A DNA stretch of 64,000 nucleotides, taken from the NCBI GenBank assembly GCA_015075635.1, contig JABTUA010000001.1, positions 1,364,001 through 1,428,000 on the forward strand, given 5' to 3'. Numbering within the stretch: the first letter of the stretch is position 1; each line of letters starts with the position of its first letter. This stretch comes from Polyangiaceae bacterium (GTDB lineage: Bacteria; Myxococcota_A; Polyangia; Polyangiales; Polyangiaceae). A program made the translations under genes and the position numbers. The notes below the pieces were generated by a model. It was not told where the DNA came from and did no database searches. It saw nothing but the letters and a program-made list of their open reading frames with translations. This document shows positions 26,454-34,385 of the stretch, piece by piece.

Positions 26454-27131
26454 TCAGTTCTGTCCCGCGGTCCCTGGCTTCGTCCGATTGTGTTCGAAGT
26501 CCCACTCGTCAGCCAGCACCGCGAACCCAAGGGTGTCCCGGTACGAATCGAGGTACCGATCCTTCTGCATCCGCATCTCGAGGCGCAGCCCGAGCTTCAC
26601 GCACACTCGCCGGGAGGCGACGTTTTCGACGTCGTTGAAGATCAGGATGCGGCGCAGCCCCCACCCGCCCTCTTCGGTGGGCCGAAGTCCCGCGCTGATC
26701 AGCGCGCCGATCGCCCGCGTGCAGATGCCCTTGCCTTGGTGCGTGCCGCGGACCCAGTAGCCGATTTCCGCCTGTCGAAGGTCCGGGACAATCTCGTGGA
26801 GGCCAGTGCCGCCTAGGACCGCACCGGAGCTCGCGTCCAAGATAGCCATCGGGAAATCGAGGCAATCGGCCTTCTCGTACGCTCGGCGACAGCGCTCGAC
26901 GTAGAAGATGCTGTCGTCGACCCGCCGCGGGTCGCTCGAGGCCCAGGCCATCCACGGGAGCAGCGCCTCGCGACGGTCGTCTATCGCAGCGAAGAGGGCC
27001 GGGCCATCACCCTGCTGGTACAGCCGCACGCAGATGTCACCCGCGGTGGCCGGTTGCGGCAGCGGCCGCGGCGCCGACCAGGGCTGCGGGTCCTTCAGTC
27101 TCGCCATCCAGGCGTCGCTCATGCGAAACAT
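26454..27131 (-). CDS. GNAT N-acetyltransferase (RimJ/RimL type)
   Basis: The product is about 225 residues. The fold markers of the RimJ/RimL group are present: VRLYQQGDGPALFAAID at the N-terminus, AEIGYWVRGTHQGKGICTRAIGALI with the acetyl-CoA pyrophosphate-binding Q-G-K-G, and NVASRRVCVKLGLRLE. It should acetylate an amino group of a protein, antibiotic or small metabolite. The start is uncertain: the ATG used here and another 9 bases inside are both possible. It is transcribed alone on the minus strand. Confidence 0.8.
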   Translation of the reverse strand: MFRMSDAWMARLKDPQPWSAPRPLPQPATAGDICVRLYQQGDGPALFAAIDDRREALLPWMAWASSDPRRVDDSIFYVERCRRAYEKADCLDFPMAILDASSGAVLGGTGLHEIVPDLRQAEIGYWVRGTHQGKGICTRAIGALISAGLRPTEEGGWGLRRILIFNDVENVASRRVCVKLGLRLEMRMQKDRYLDSYRDTLGFAVLADEWDFEHNRTKPGTAGQN

Positions 27132-27217
27132 GATGCTGCGCAAAGAGGATCGAGCACAACCGGGTACGCACGAGCCGAGGTCAGCGAGCCGCTGTCCTTG
27201 ACAGAACCCGCGAAGGC

Positions 27218-27928
27218 CTACGGCACGGCGTTGAGCGGCTCGGCGGTGAAGTAGAGGCAGGCGCCACCCGCCACGGGGGTCGAAACGTAGTTGGGCGCGC
27301 CACCGATCGTCACCTCTACCAGCTTGACCTTGTCGAGGCTGCCTGTGAGGCCGGAAGTGGCCGCCGACGATGGAGGCGTGCTGGACGAAATCGTGATCGT
27401 CCCGCTCTCCGGGAAGAACTTCTTGTTCGTCCCCGTGGCATCCTGCACGACCACCACGCAGTGCTCGCAGGTCGAGTAGTTCGCCTCGATTCCTGAACCC
27501 AGCGTGAACGTGCCGGTCTTGTCCAGCGCACTGCCGTCCGGCGACGCGATGGTGAGCGTCATGCCGTCCACCGAGGTGGGCTCACCCAGTGTCGTCGAGA
27601 GCTCGGCGCGAAACAGCGCTGCGACGCTGTTCGAGCTGGCCGCATCGAACTTGAGCGTTGAGAGGTGAATCTCCGTACAACCGGCGGGACTGCCCCCGGT
27701 ACCACCAGTGGCTCCAGTGCCCGGGGCGCCGCCCCCGCTCGCGCCGCCGACGCCAGTTCCACCGGTCGAAGTCCCGCCAGAACCTCCAGCCCCGCCGGTC
27801 TGCCCACCGGACCCTCCGAGTCCGCCGCCGATGCCTGCCGCACCGCCGGCAGCCCCGCCTCCTGAACCTGAACTGCCGCAACCTCCGACAACGAGAGAGC
27901 ATGCGACTAGCAGGACGGACTTCCGCAT
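27218..27928 (-). CDS. Lipoprotein with long Gly-rich spacer
   Basis: The product is about 236 residues. The signal peptide MRKSVLLVACSLVVGGC ends in a lipobox cysteine, followed by about 65 residues of almost only Gly, Ser, Thr and Ala. The C-terminal 150 residues form a beta-rich domain (EIHLSTLKFDAAS..., TLTIASPDGSALDKTGTFTLGSG, CEHCVVVVQD) with one CxxC pair. It resembles the neighbouring lipoprotein at 28126-29007, which also has a CAVCEHPLF element, so the two are probably paralogues displayed on the cell surface. Function unknown. Confidence 0.75.
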   Translation of the reverse strand: MRKSVLLVACSLVVGGCGSSGSGGGAAGGAAGIGGGLGGSGGQTGGAGGSGGTSTGGTGVGGASGGGAPGTGATGGTGGSPAGCTEIHLSTLKFDAASSNSVAALFRAELSTTLGEPTSVDGMTLTIASPDGSALDKTGTFTLGSGIEANYSTCEHCVVVVQDATGTNKKFFPESGTITISSSTPPSSAATSGLTGSLDKVKLVEVTIGGAPNYVSTPVAGGACLYFTAEPLNAVP

Positions 27929-28125
27929 CAGTGCCTCCACCAGCGGACGCTATCGACCCGCCTCTGGTCCCGCAACTGCAGGGCCTGCGCGCCCGTCCTG
28001 CCGCGGGTGCCGGGAGCGCATTCGAGTTTCGCGAACGATACTCAGCACGAGCGGGCCATCGCAGGCCGCTGCTTTGTCACGGCGCACCCGCAGGCGGAGC
28101 TTGGATGGTTCCGTTTGGATCAGGT

Positions 28126-29007
28126 TCAGTCCGAAGCGCTACACGTCGCCCCGTTCCAGGTGAACGACGTGTCGGTCAGCTCAGTGGGTGAGCAGAGCTC
28201 GTTGGCACAGACCGCGGCGGGGCTGCACTGGATCTTGACCTCGGTGGAAGGCGTACCCCCCGCCATCACGATGCGTCCGGTGCAACCGCCGCTCTGCTGC
28301 GACTCCAGCTGGAAGTCGACGGACTCCGAACCGGGTTTCCCGCAAGTGAACAAAGGATGCTCGCACACTGCGCAGGCGGCTGGCGGGCCTGCGGCGCTCG
28401 CCGCGACATACTCCGTGGGCACGCCCGGGTACGCGCTCAGGTTGAGCTTCAGCGGCTCAACCGCGAAGCGAACGAACGCGGGGATGCCGCCGCCCTGGGA
28501 GCTGTTGATGTTGAGCTGAACCGAGTTGGGACCGGGGCCGTTCATGCTCGAGGTGTCCACCAAGTCCCAGTTGCCACCCCCCGAGAACCCCTGGCGCCGC
28601 ACTAGCTTTCCCAGCTTCAAATCCAGGAAATACCAGTGACCGTCTTCTGCGAACTCGATGCCATCGTGGGGCGACTCGAAGATGGAACCGCCGCTGCAGA
28701 AGAACCAGGTCCTCGCGAGCCAGGCGCGTACGCCCGCCAGATCGAAGACGTCGGTGACCGTGCCCGGCGCGGAGCAGCTCGCTGCTGCGACGTTCGGTGC
28801 CGGAAACGGGCCGTCGGGGGGCTCTGGGCTCGCGGGCACGCCGCCGCTACCGCCGCTCGACGCACCGCCGGTGGCACCGGTTCCGGACGAGCCTCCGGAC
28901 GCCTGACCGCAGTCGTCGAAAGCCTCGTTGCAGCTTCGATCCGTCTTCCCGGAACAGGCGATGACGCCTACCGCGAAACCAACGAGGACCACGCGCCTCG
29001 CGCTCAT
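28126..29007 (-). CDS. Lipoprotein with Gly-rich spacer, paralogue-like of the next gene
   Basis: The product is about 293 residues. Its signal peptide ends in VGVIAC, a lipobox, and is followed by a Ser/Gly/Thr spacer (about 38-62). The first domain has WFFCSGGSIFESPHDGIEFAEDGHWYFLDL, a beta-hairpin-rich pattern; the second includes NSVQLNINSSQGGGIPAFVRFAVEPLKLNLS and a CAVCEHPLFTC cluster, then more Cys pairs to the C-terminus. I chose the ATG rather than the TTG directly before it. It is divergent from the Kazal-like lipoprotein gene at 29150, leaving about 140 bases for promoters. Confidence 0.75.
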   Translation of the reverse strand: MSARRVVLVGFAVGVIACSGKTDRSCNEAFDDCGQASGGSSGTGATGGASSGGSGGVPASPEPPDGPFPAPNVAAASCSAPGTVTDVFDLAGVRAWLARTWFFCSGGSIFESPHDGIEFAEDGHWYFLDLKLGKLVRRQGFSGGGNWDLVDTSSMNGPGPNSVQLNINSSQGGGIPAFVRFAVEPLKLNLSAYPGVPTEYVAASAAGPPAACAVCEHPLFTCGKPGSESVDFQLESQQSGGCTGRIVMAGGTPSTEVKIQCSPAAVCANELCSPTELTDTSFTWNGATCSASD

Positions 29008-29149
29008 CAATCCATTCTATTTGGGCCCTCGGTGCGGCGCCATGCAGGGCGGAGCGGAGGCCGGGGAAGGCTGCCGCTGGGTCTCCCGATTCCAGGGATG
29101 CGCGCGGCCGGCAGGCGGGCGCGTCATCACTGTGAGCTAAGCTCACGAC

Positions 29150-30115
29150 ATGCGTACGTGGAACAGAGGAGCAACGCGAATCTTCGCAGTTGTCGCCGTC
29201 GTGGTCGCGAGCGTTTCGTGCTCAGGCAGCATTGAGCGCGACGGCGCCGGCACCACCGGTGGAGTTGGCGGAAGCTCCGCGACGGGAGGCACCGGCGGAA
29301 GCTCCGCGACGGGAAGCACCGGCGGAACTGCCGCGTCGCCCGGCGGGGGAGGAACGACATCGGGCGGGGGCAGCGCCGGAGTGGCTGGGAGTGCCGGTGT
29401 GTTCTGCGCCGGCGTGACTTGCGCGGCGAACGAGGACTGCTGCCTCGGAACCGGGAAGTGTTTCGACCCGTCGGCTTCGCCGGGCAGCTGCGAGGTGCCC
29501 AATCTACCGCCGGGACGGCAAGGTCAGAAACCGTGTGGCTCCAGCGCGCACTGCGCACCGGGCGAATTCTGCTCGCCAGCGAGCTGGCAGCTCTGCCTGG
29601 GTCCCGGTTACTGCGAGTCCAAGACCAACTGCGGGACCTCGAGCGGCATGCTCATGTGCGGATGCAACGGCGTCACGTACCCCGACGTGCAGACCGCGTG
29701 TGCGCAAGGCGTGTACGTCATCGGTCAGGGCAAGTGCGGCGAAACGCAGACGCTGGGCGCGGGTGGCGGCTCGGCAGGCAAGACCGTGACGTTCTGCGCG
29801 ACGTCCTCGATGTGTCCGAAGGGACAGGAGTGCTGCAGCATCACTGGCCAGTGCTTCGACCCCGCGAAGCCGGCACTCTGCGTCTTCCCGCCCGAAGGGA
29901 CCAAGTTCCCGTGCATCGACGACTCCCAATGTTTCCAGGGCGGGGAGTACTGCTACGCAGAGACGTGCGACGGACCGGGCGGCTGCGTGACGGTCGGCGG
30001 CACCTGCACCGGGCAGCTCTCGCCGGTCTGCGGGTGCAATGGCAAGACCTACGTCAACGCGGGATGCGCTGCGACCGAGGGCGTGCGCGTGGCTCACAGC
30101 GGCGCGTGCACGTAG
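29150..30115 (+). CDS. Lipoprotein with two Kazal-like modules
   Basis: The product is about 321 residues. After a basic N-terminus and hydrophobic core comes the lipobox VASVSC, then a Gly/Ser/Thr spacer encoded partly by tandem 27-base repeats (about 29268-29330). The mature part is Cys-rich and built as a duplicated unit: a CAANEDCCLGTGKCFDP or CPKGQECCSITGQCFDP block followed by a CGCNGVTYPDVQTAC or CGCNGKTYVNAGC block. The latter is the core of Kazal-type serine protease inhibitors. It may protect surface proteins from proteases or act as an adhesin; inhibition is inferred from the motif only. Confidence 0.8.
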   Translation: MRTWNRGATRIFAVVAVVVASVSCSGSIERDGAGTTGGVGGSSATGGTGGSSATGSTGGTAASPGGGGTTSGGGSAGVAGSAGVFCAGVTCAANEDCCLGTGKCFDPSASPGSCEVPNLPPGRQGQKPCGSSAHCAPGEFCSPASWQLCLGPGYCESKTNCGTSSGMLMCGCNGVTYPDVQTACAQGVYVIGQGKCGETQTLGAGGGSAGKTVTFCATSSMCPKGQECCSITGQCFDPAKPALCVFPPEGTKFPCIDDSQCFQGGEYCYAETCDGPGGCVTVGGTCTGQLSPVCGCNGKTYVNAGCAATEGVRVAHSGACT

Positions 30116-30370
30116 CAGGACACGAGAAGACGCGCGCCCGCCCTCCCGAGCCCCCCCGCGCGCCCCCACCCTCGACAACCCCGATCGAGTCTGCAGTCGC
30201 TAGAAGAACGGCCGGTGCGCCTCGGTGCAAGAGTGCCTCCCGGACGCTGGCGAATTCCGGGGGTTGCGCGAGGTCTACGACCGAGCACCGACGATTCGTC
30301 GGTGAAATGGCCGTTCTTCGCGCGTGGGAGCCCTGGTCGTCCTGTGTACGCGCCGGTATATGAGGCGAGG

Positions 30371-31384
30371 ATGACCGCGCCCATCACCGTGCTCTGGCTC
30401 CTCGACGAGCATGATGTTCCCTCGTTGCGCGACGACCGGTTCCGACACGTCGTTGGCAACCCGGAGCGCCCCGCAGCGACGATAACGGGCCTGCTCGTCG
30501 ACGGCGCGGTTCTCGCCGTCGTCCGCGACGAAGAAGCGGGGCAACGCGCCATCGCCTACGGCGCCGACGAGTTCATCCTCGCCAGCGACGCATCCGGTGC
30601 GACCTTCGAGAGAGTGGTCGAGCGTACCGGTGCGAGGGCGCGTGCGCGACTGCACCGAGATCTCTTCCTCATCGACCTCGTCCGCAAAGACGACACTACG
30701 GCTCTCGAGCTCCTCGCCGCCGCGCTCGGCGAGGCGATCGCAGGGCCGCTCTCCCGCGCAACCGAGGAAAGCGCCGAGCTCGCCCGGCAGATTGGCGGCG
30801 ACAAGGCGCCGGCCGACCGCGCTCACGCAATCGCCGAAACAGTCGCGGGTGTGGCAAGCGTCGTCGAGCGCATGCGGGAGCTCGTCAGCACCGAGCCGAC
30901 CGACGAGGTCGTGGACTTTTGCGAAGTCGCGCGCGAAGTGACGCGAACCCTCGCGGCCGGAGTCCAGCCCAGCGCCGCGTTCGAAGTGCAGGTCGTGGAT
31001 CGCGCGTGCCAGATCGGAATGCCCCGGTGGCAGGCGGCCATGGTCGTCGCGAGCCTGGTTGCGAACGCCGTCGAGTCGGTGGCGGCGCGGGGCGGCGCGG
31101 GGCGCAGGGTGTCCGTCGACGTCTCGTTGGTCGATGACGCGGTCGTGCTCGAGGTCTCGGACGACGGTGCGGGCATGGCCGAAGATGTCCGCGTTCATGC
31201 CGGAGATCCCTTCTTCACGGCGACGGGCAAGGGGCGTCTCGGCCTCGGGCTCACCCTGGTGTCGTCGCGGGTGCGCCGCGCCGGCGGTGAGCTGATCATC
31301 GACTCGGATCCGGGGGTCGGCACGACGGTGCGGGCGTTCCTGCCGCTGGTCGGCGGCAGCCCGGTTCGAAGTTCCTCGAACTGA
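30371..31384 (+). CDS. Degenerate histidine kinase with N-terminal pseudo-receiver
   Basis: The product is about 337 residues. Residues 1-90 fold like a receiver domain (VLWLLDEHD..., AIAYGADEFILAS) but lack the phosphorylatable Asp in the expected strand. Residues 100-330 form a histidine kinase: the HATPase part has an N box LVANAVES, G1 DDGAGM, F box DPFFTA and G2 GRLGLGLTLV. In the dimerisation helix the line LGEAIAGPL aligns with the usual AHEINNPL, so Glu121 sits where the phosphoacceptor His should be. It could act as an ATP-binding signalling partner rather than a normal kinase. The start ATG has a purine-rich GAGGCGAGG upstream. No response regulator is adjacent. Confidence 0.8.
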   Translation: MTAPITVLWLLDEHDVPSLRDDRFRHVVGNPERPAATITGLLVDGAVLAVVRDEEAGQRAIAYGADEFILASDASGATFERVVERTGARARARLHRDLFLIDLVRKDDTTALELLAAALGEAIAGPLSRATEESAELARQIGGDKAPADRAHAIAETVAGVASVVERMRELVSTEPTDEVVDFCEVAREVTRTLAAGVQPSAAFEVQVVDRACQIGMPRWQAAMVVASLVANAVESVAARGGAGRRVSVDVSLVDDAVVLEVSDDGAGMAEDVRVHAGDPFFTATGKGRLGLGLTLVSSRVRRAGGELIIDSDPGVGTTVRAFLPLVGGSPVRSSSN

Positions 31385-31431
31385 GCTCGGGGGGGACTGT
31401 TTCACGCTGAAACGGTCCCGGTGGCCTGTCC

Positions 31432-32076
31432 TCAGCCGCTGGCCTCGTGCAGCAGCGCTCGTAGCTCGACCAGTCGCTCGTCGAGCTCGCGTAGCGCGAC
31501 CAGGGCGACGTCGATGTCCTCCGCGCTGAGCGTCGCCACGGCGGCACGATCGCCAAAGGTCTCGACTGGCACGGCCGCCAGGCGCCGAAGTCCGTCGAGC
31601 ACGCGCAGGATTTCGAGCTTGGGCCGACGTCCTCCATGTCCGCCTCGGCGCCCGGCCGCCCGGGCGCGCAGGGCAGCTGGCGTCCAGCGCTCGCGTTCCG
31701 CCGTGCCGAGCAGTTGCTCCTGATCCCGGGCCGGCAGGCCCAAGACGGCGTGAACGTGGGTTACCCCGAGGTGCTTGCTCTGCGTGATCAGCGGAACGCG
31801 CGTGGACAGCTCGAAGATCGCGACGGCACGCCAAAGGCTCGCGGCACTCATCGGCAGCTCGGGGTGCAGCGCGAGACGTCGGAACGACGCCTCCTTGGGC
31901 CCGTTGCGCCGGACGAGCTCCATGTCGCCCTTGAACAGGTGGCGAAACACGATCCCCCCGACGCCGAGCGCGAGCTCGATGGATGCAGCGCGGGACAGGT
32001 GACGAATCTCGGTCACGGCCCGCTCCACAGGGTCATCGGTCGCGCGCGCGGCGCGATTCTCGTCGCGCGCGATCAT
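31432..32076 (-). CDS. Hypothetical helical protein
   Basis: The product is about 214 residues, helical throughout: AVTEIRHLSRAASIELALGVGGIVFRHL, then FRRLALHPELPMSAASLWRAVAIFEL, a KHLGVTHVHAVLGLPARDQEQLL segment and an Arg/Gly basic patch before a C-terminal amphipathic helix. The middle resembles small DNA-binding or ParB-like accessory proteins, but no motif is decisive. The frame is open to a GTG at 32163, which could be the true start. It is convergent with the degenerate kinase gene and divergent from the DUF2378 gene. Confidence 0.55.
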   Translation of the reverse strand: MIARDENRAARATDDPVERAVTEIRHLSRAASIELALGVGGIVFRHLFKGDMELVRRNGPKEASFRRLALHPELPMSAASLWRAVAIFELSTRVPLITQSKHLGVTHVHAVLGLPARDQEQLLGTAERERWTPAALRARAAGRRGGHGGRRPKLEILRVLDGLRRLAAVPVETFGDRAAVATLSAEDIDVALVALRELDERLVELRALLHEASG

Positions 32077-32227
32077 GCCTTGCGCACCGTTGATGTTCGT
32101 CGCCACTGCCTGTCGAGCACACCAGTACTTTCCCGGGCTGGCAAGGTGGTAGGATGTCGGCACGACAGCCTGCAGACTGACCGTCGACCTCGGGCCGGGC
32201 CTCGCGCTGCTCGGGGTCGAGAAGCGA

Positions 32228-32770
32228 ATGGCGGACGCGCCCGCCCACGCGCGTGTACGCGGCCTGTTCTTCCAGCTGGCCGAACAGGCGGTTCAAGCGC
32301 GGTCGCCGGACCTTCTGGCAGTGTGGCGAGCCGTGTCTGGAGCTCGCTCCAGGTGGCCGTTCTTGATGTACCCGCTGAGAGCATTCCTCCGGGAGCAAGC
32401 AGTGGCCGCCGTGCTGTTGGACGAGGAAGATCCTGGCGGCGCGCTCGGGCGGATGTGGAGGGCGACGCCAAGGCTGTCGCCGCTGATCCGCGCCGAGGCG
32501 TTCATGAGGTACCTGGCGAAACGCGAGCCCGAGGAAGCGCTGACCTGGTTGGGGCAGAACCGGCGCATGATGGTCGACTACGGCGAGTGGCGTGTCGAGA
32601 TGACGGGTCCGAAGAGCGCGCTCCTGCACTTCGTGGACGAGTACGTCTGGATCGAGCACAGCCAGGTGAGTGGGTTGACGGGGACTCTCGAGCGCTGCGG
32701 AGTTTCACCGGTGGTGACTGCCGAGCTGGACACTCCGTACTGCGGGCGTTTGGTGGCCCGGTGGGAGTAG
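32228..32770 (+). CDS. DUF2378/TIGR02265 family protein
   Basis: The product is about 180 residues. The pattern ADAPAHARVRGLFFQLAEQ..., RWPFLMYPLRAFLREQAVAA and a C-terminal CGVSPVVTAELDTPYCGRLVARWE is that of the myxobacterial paralogous family TIGR02265/DUF2378. The family is expanded in Myxococcus and Stigmatella and has no assigned function. This is one of the clearest taxonomic signals in the window. There is no signal peptide. It is a single gene on the plus strand. Confidence 0.8.
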   Translation: MADAPAHARVRGLFFQLAEQAVQARSPDLLAVWRAVSGARSRWPFLMYPLRAFLREQAVAAVLLDEEDPGGALGRMWRATPRLSPLIRAEAFMRYLAKREPEEALTWLGQNRRMMVDYGEWRVEMTGPKSALLHFVDEYVWIEHSQVSGLTGTLERCGVSPVVTAELDTPYCGRLVARWE

Positions 32771-32857
32771 CGACCCGCCGAGCGCCCGGTCGCACCATGA
32801 AGCGCATCGCCGACTTGCGACCGTCTCCGTGGAACGTCGACGACGTGCGGGTAGTGA

Positions 32858-33064
32858 AAACGGGCTGTCTCTGACATCGGCGGCGTCACCACTATCCCCA
32901 GCTCACCTGCTCCGATGCCCGTCGCGAGCGGGCCCAGTTTGGGCAGCGCACCGGTGACCCTCGCCCAGCTGACCGACAACAAGGCCCACGATGTCGCGGT
33001 CGACGCGACTTGCGTCTACTACGTCGGCGCGAAAGATGGTGCGCTCGCCAAGGTCGCGAAGTAA
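32858..33064 (+). pseudogene. C-terminal fragment of a propeller-type secreted protein
   Basis: An open stretch ending at 33064 encodes PVTLAQLTDNKAHDVAVDATCVYYVGAKDGALAKVAK. The motif 'xxVAVDAxxVYY...GxLxKVAK' is the last blade of the six-bladed propeller proteins frequent in myxobacteria. The only internal ATG (32915) would give about 49 residues without a signal peptide. It is most likely the end of a lost gene. Confidence 0.45.
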
Positions 33065-33140
33065 TCCTTCCGGTTCTGGGGCATGCGGTTGCGGCTCGGG
33101 CATCGGTCCGCCGCCGAATTTTCGGGTGCGGTCTTGGGGG

Positions 33141-33596
33141 TCAGTCCGGCCCGGCCTCCGCGCCGCTGTCCGGTGCGGCGTCCATGCCGCCGTCGTGGCA
33201 CGGGTCGAAGACGCTGTCGTAGATCCCAGCGTGGCACTCGGCGCTGCCAATCCAGCCGCAGCTCGCCGTGAAGCTGCAGTACGCTGGGCTCGAGTGCGGG
33301 CAGCCATCCCCCACCTTCGGTAGTGGGGTGCTCTTGGGTGGGCAGGACGGCAAGATGTCGCACGGGAGGCCCACCTTCACCCATTGCCCGTTCGCGCATG
33401 CGAACGTGTAACCACACGAGCCGCCGTATTCGCATCGGAGCTCGGGATCTGCGCTGCAGGCTCCCGACGGGAAGTCAGTTGGACAGGTGTTCGCGCCTGA
33501 ACCGTCCGCTTCGCCGGCACACGCGGTCGCCGTGGCCAGGGCGGCAACGAGCCACGGGATGGCGCGGAGCGCGAGGCGGGTCGTGGGCGCCGACAT
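33141..33596 (-). CDS. Small Cys-rich lipoprotein
   Basis: The product is about 151 residues. The signal peptide has a hydrophobic core AIPWLVAALATATAC with a lipobox cysteine. The mature part has twelve or more cysteines in short loops (CPTDFPSGAC, CEYGGSCGYTFAC, CDILPSCP, CPHSSPAYCSFTASCGW, CHAG), typical of disulfide-knotted surface lipoproteins. A Gly/Asp-rich tail ends the protein. It stands alone, convergent with the fragment at 32858-33064. Function unknown. Confidence 0.7.
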   Translation of the reverse strand: MSAPTTRLALRAIPWLVAALATATACAGEADGSGANTCPTDFPSGACSADPELRCEYGGSCGYTFACANGQWVKVGLPCDILPSCPPKSTPLPKVGDGCPHSSPAYCSFTASCGWIGSAECHAGIYDSVFDPCHDGGMDAAPDSGAEAGPD

Positions 33597-33887
33597 GCGT
33601 CAGAAGCGTAGCAGCTGAGGGTTGCGTGATGCCGCCAGCGACCACCAGAGGCACCACCTACGGCGCAGGCAAGTATCGTCGGCAAAACCCTCGGCCCGCA
33701 CGCCCTGAACCCGCCGCGCTCGATTGAACGCGAGCGGACAGGAATCGTGCTGTTGGTTGTTTCCAGCGGAAACACTGCCTTGCCACAAAGCAGTGCGGCG
33801 CCGCGTGCGGACAGTGCATGGACGGATCAGGTACAGCTGGTACGCCCGTCGTTGACCGGCCGCGGTGAAGGCCGTAGACGCAGGAGC

Positions 33888-34385
33888 ATGTCCTGGTCGC
33901 GGGCGCTTGCGCTTCTCACGGTTGGAGCCCTTCTCAACTGCAGCTCAGGGTCGTCATCGGGAGGTCCGAGCGGATCTGGCTGCAAGGCGATGAACGGCGA
34001 CACGGGCAACCCTTCAGGCTGCATCTGTGGAGACCCGGGGAGCTACTCGTCCGAAGCGGACTTCGGGAAAGCATGCACTCCGGAAAACGTCGGAGCCCTT
34101 TCCGTGTGCTGCGACTACGAAGACTCCTGCATCTGCGAACGTGTGCGTTGCGGCCCGAGCTCGGTGAACGGGGATTGTGTGTGCGGCGTTGGTTTGGCCA
34201 TCGACTACGAGGTGGACTCATGTACTGGCAGCGCTGCGTACTGCTGCCAGCAAGAAGACACTGGGTACTGTTACTGCTGGGATACTCCGTGCGGGTTTGG
34301 ATCGTATCCGGTCGCGGCGTGCGAGCGGGCGAATGGCGTCCTCCGATGCAGCTACGACGAGCCACCCGTTCCGAGCTGCGGGTAG
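33888..34385 (+). CDS. Small Cys-rich lipoprotein
   Basis: The product is about 165 residues. Its signal peptide ALALLTVGALLNC ends in a lipobox, and a Ser/Gly linker follows. The mature domain has about 18 cysteines in paired form (CICGDPG, CTPENVGALSVCCDYEDSCICERVRC, CVCGVGL, CCQQEDTGYCYCW), consistent with a small disulfide-rich fold. The ATG is closely preceded by AGGAG. The following gene starts inside the last 40 bases of this one, so the two are likely co-translated. Confidence 0.7.
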   Translation: MSWSRALALLTVGALLNCSSGSSSGGPSGSGCKAMNGDTGNPSGCICGDPGSYSSEADFGKACTPENVGALSVCCDYEDSCICERVRCGPSSVNGDCVCGVGLAIDYEVDSCTGSAAYCCQQEDTGYCYCWDTPCGFGSYPVAACERANGVLRCSYDEPPVPSCG

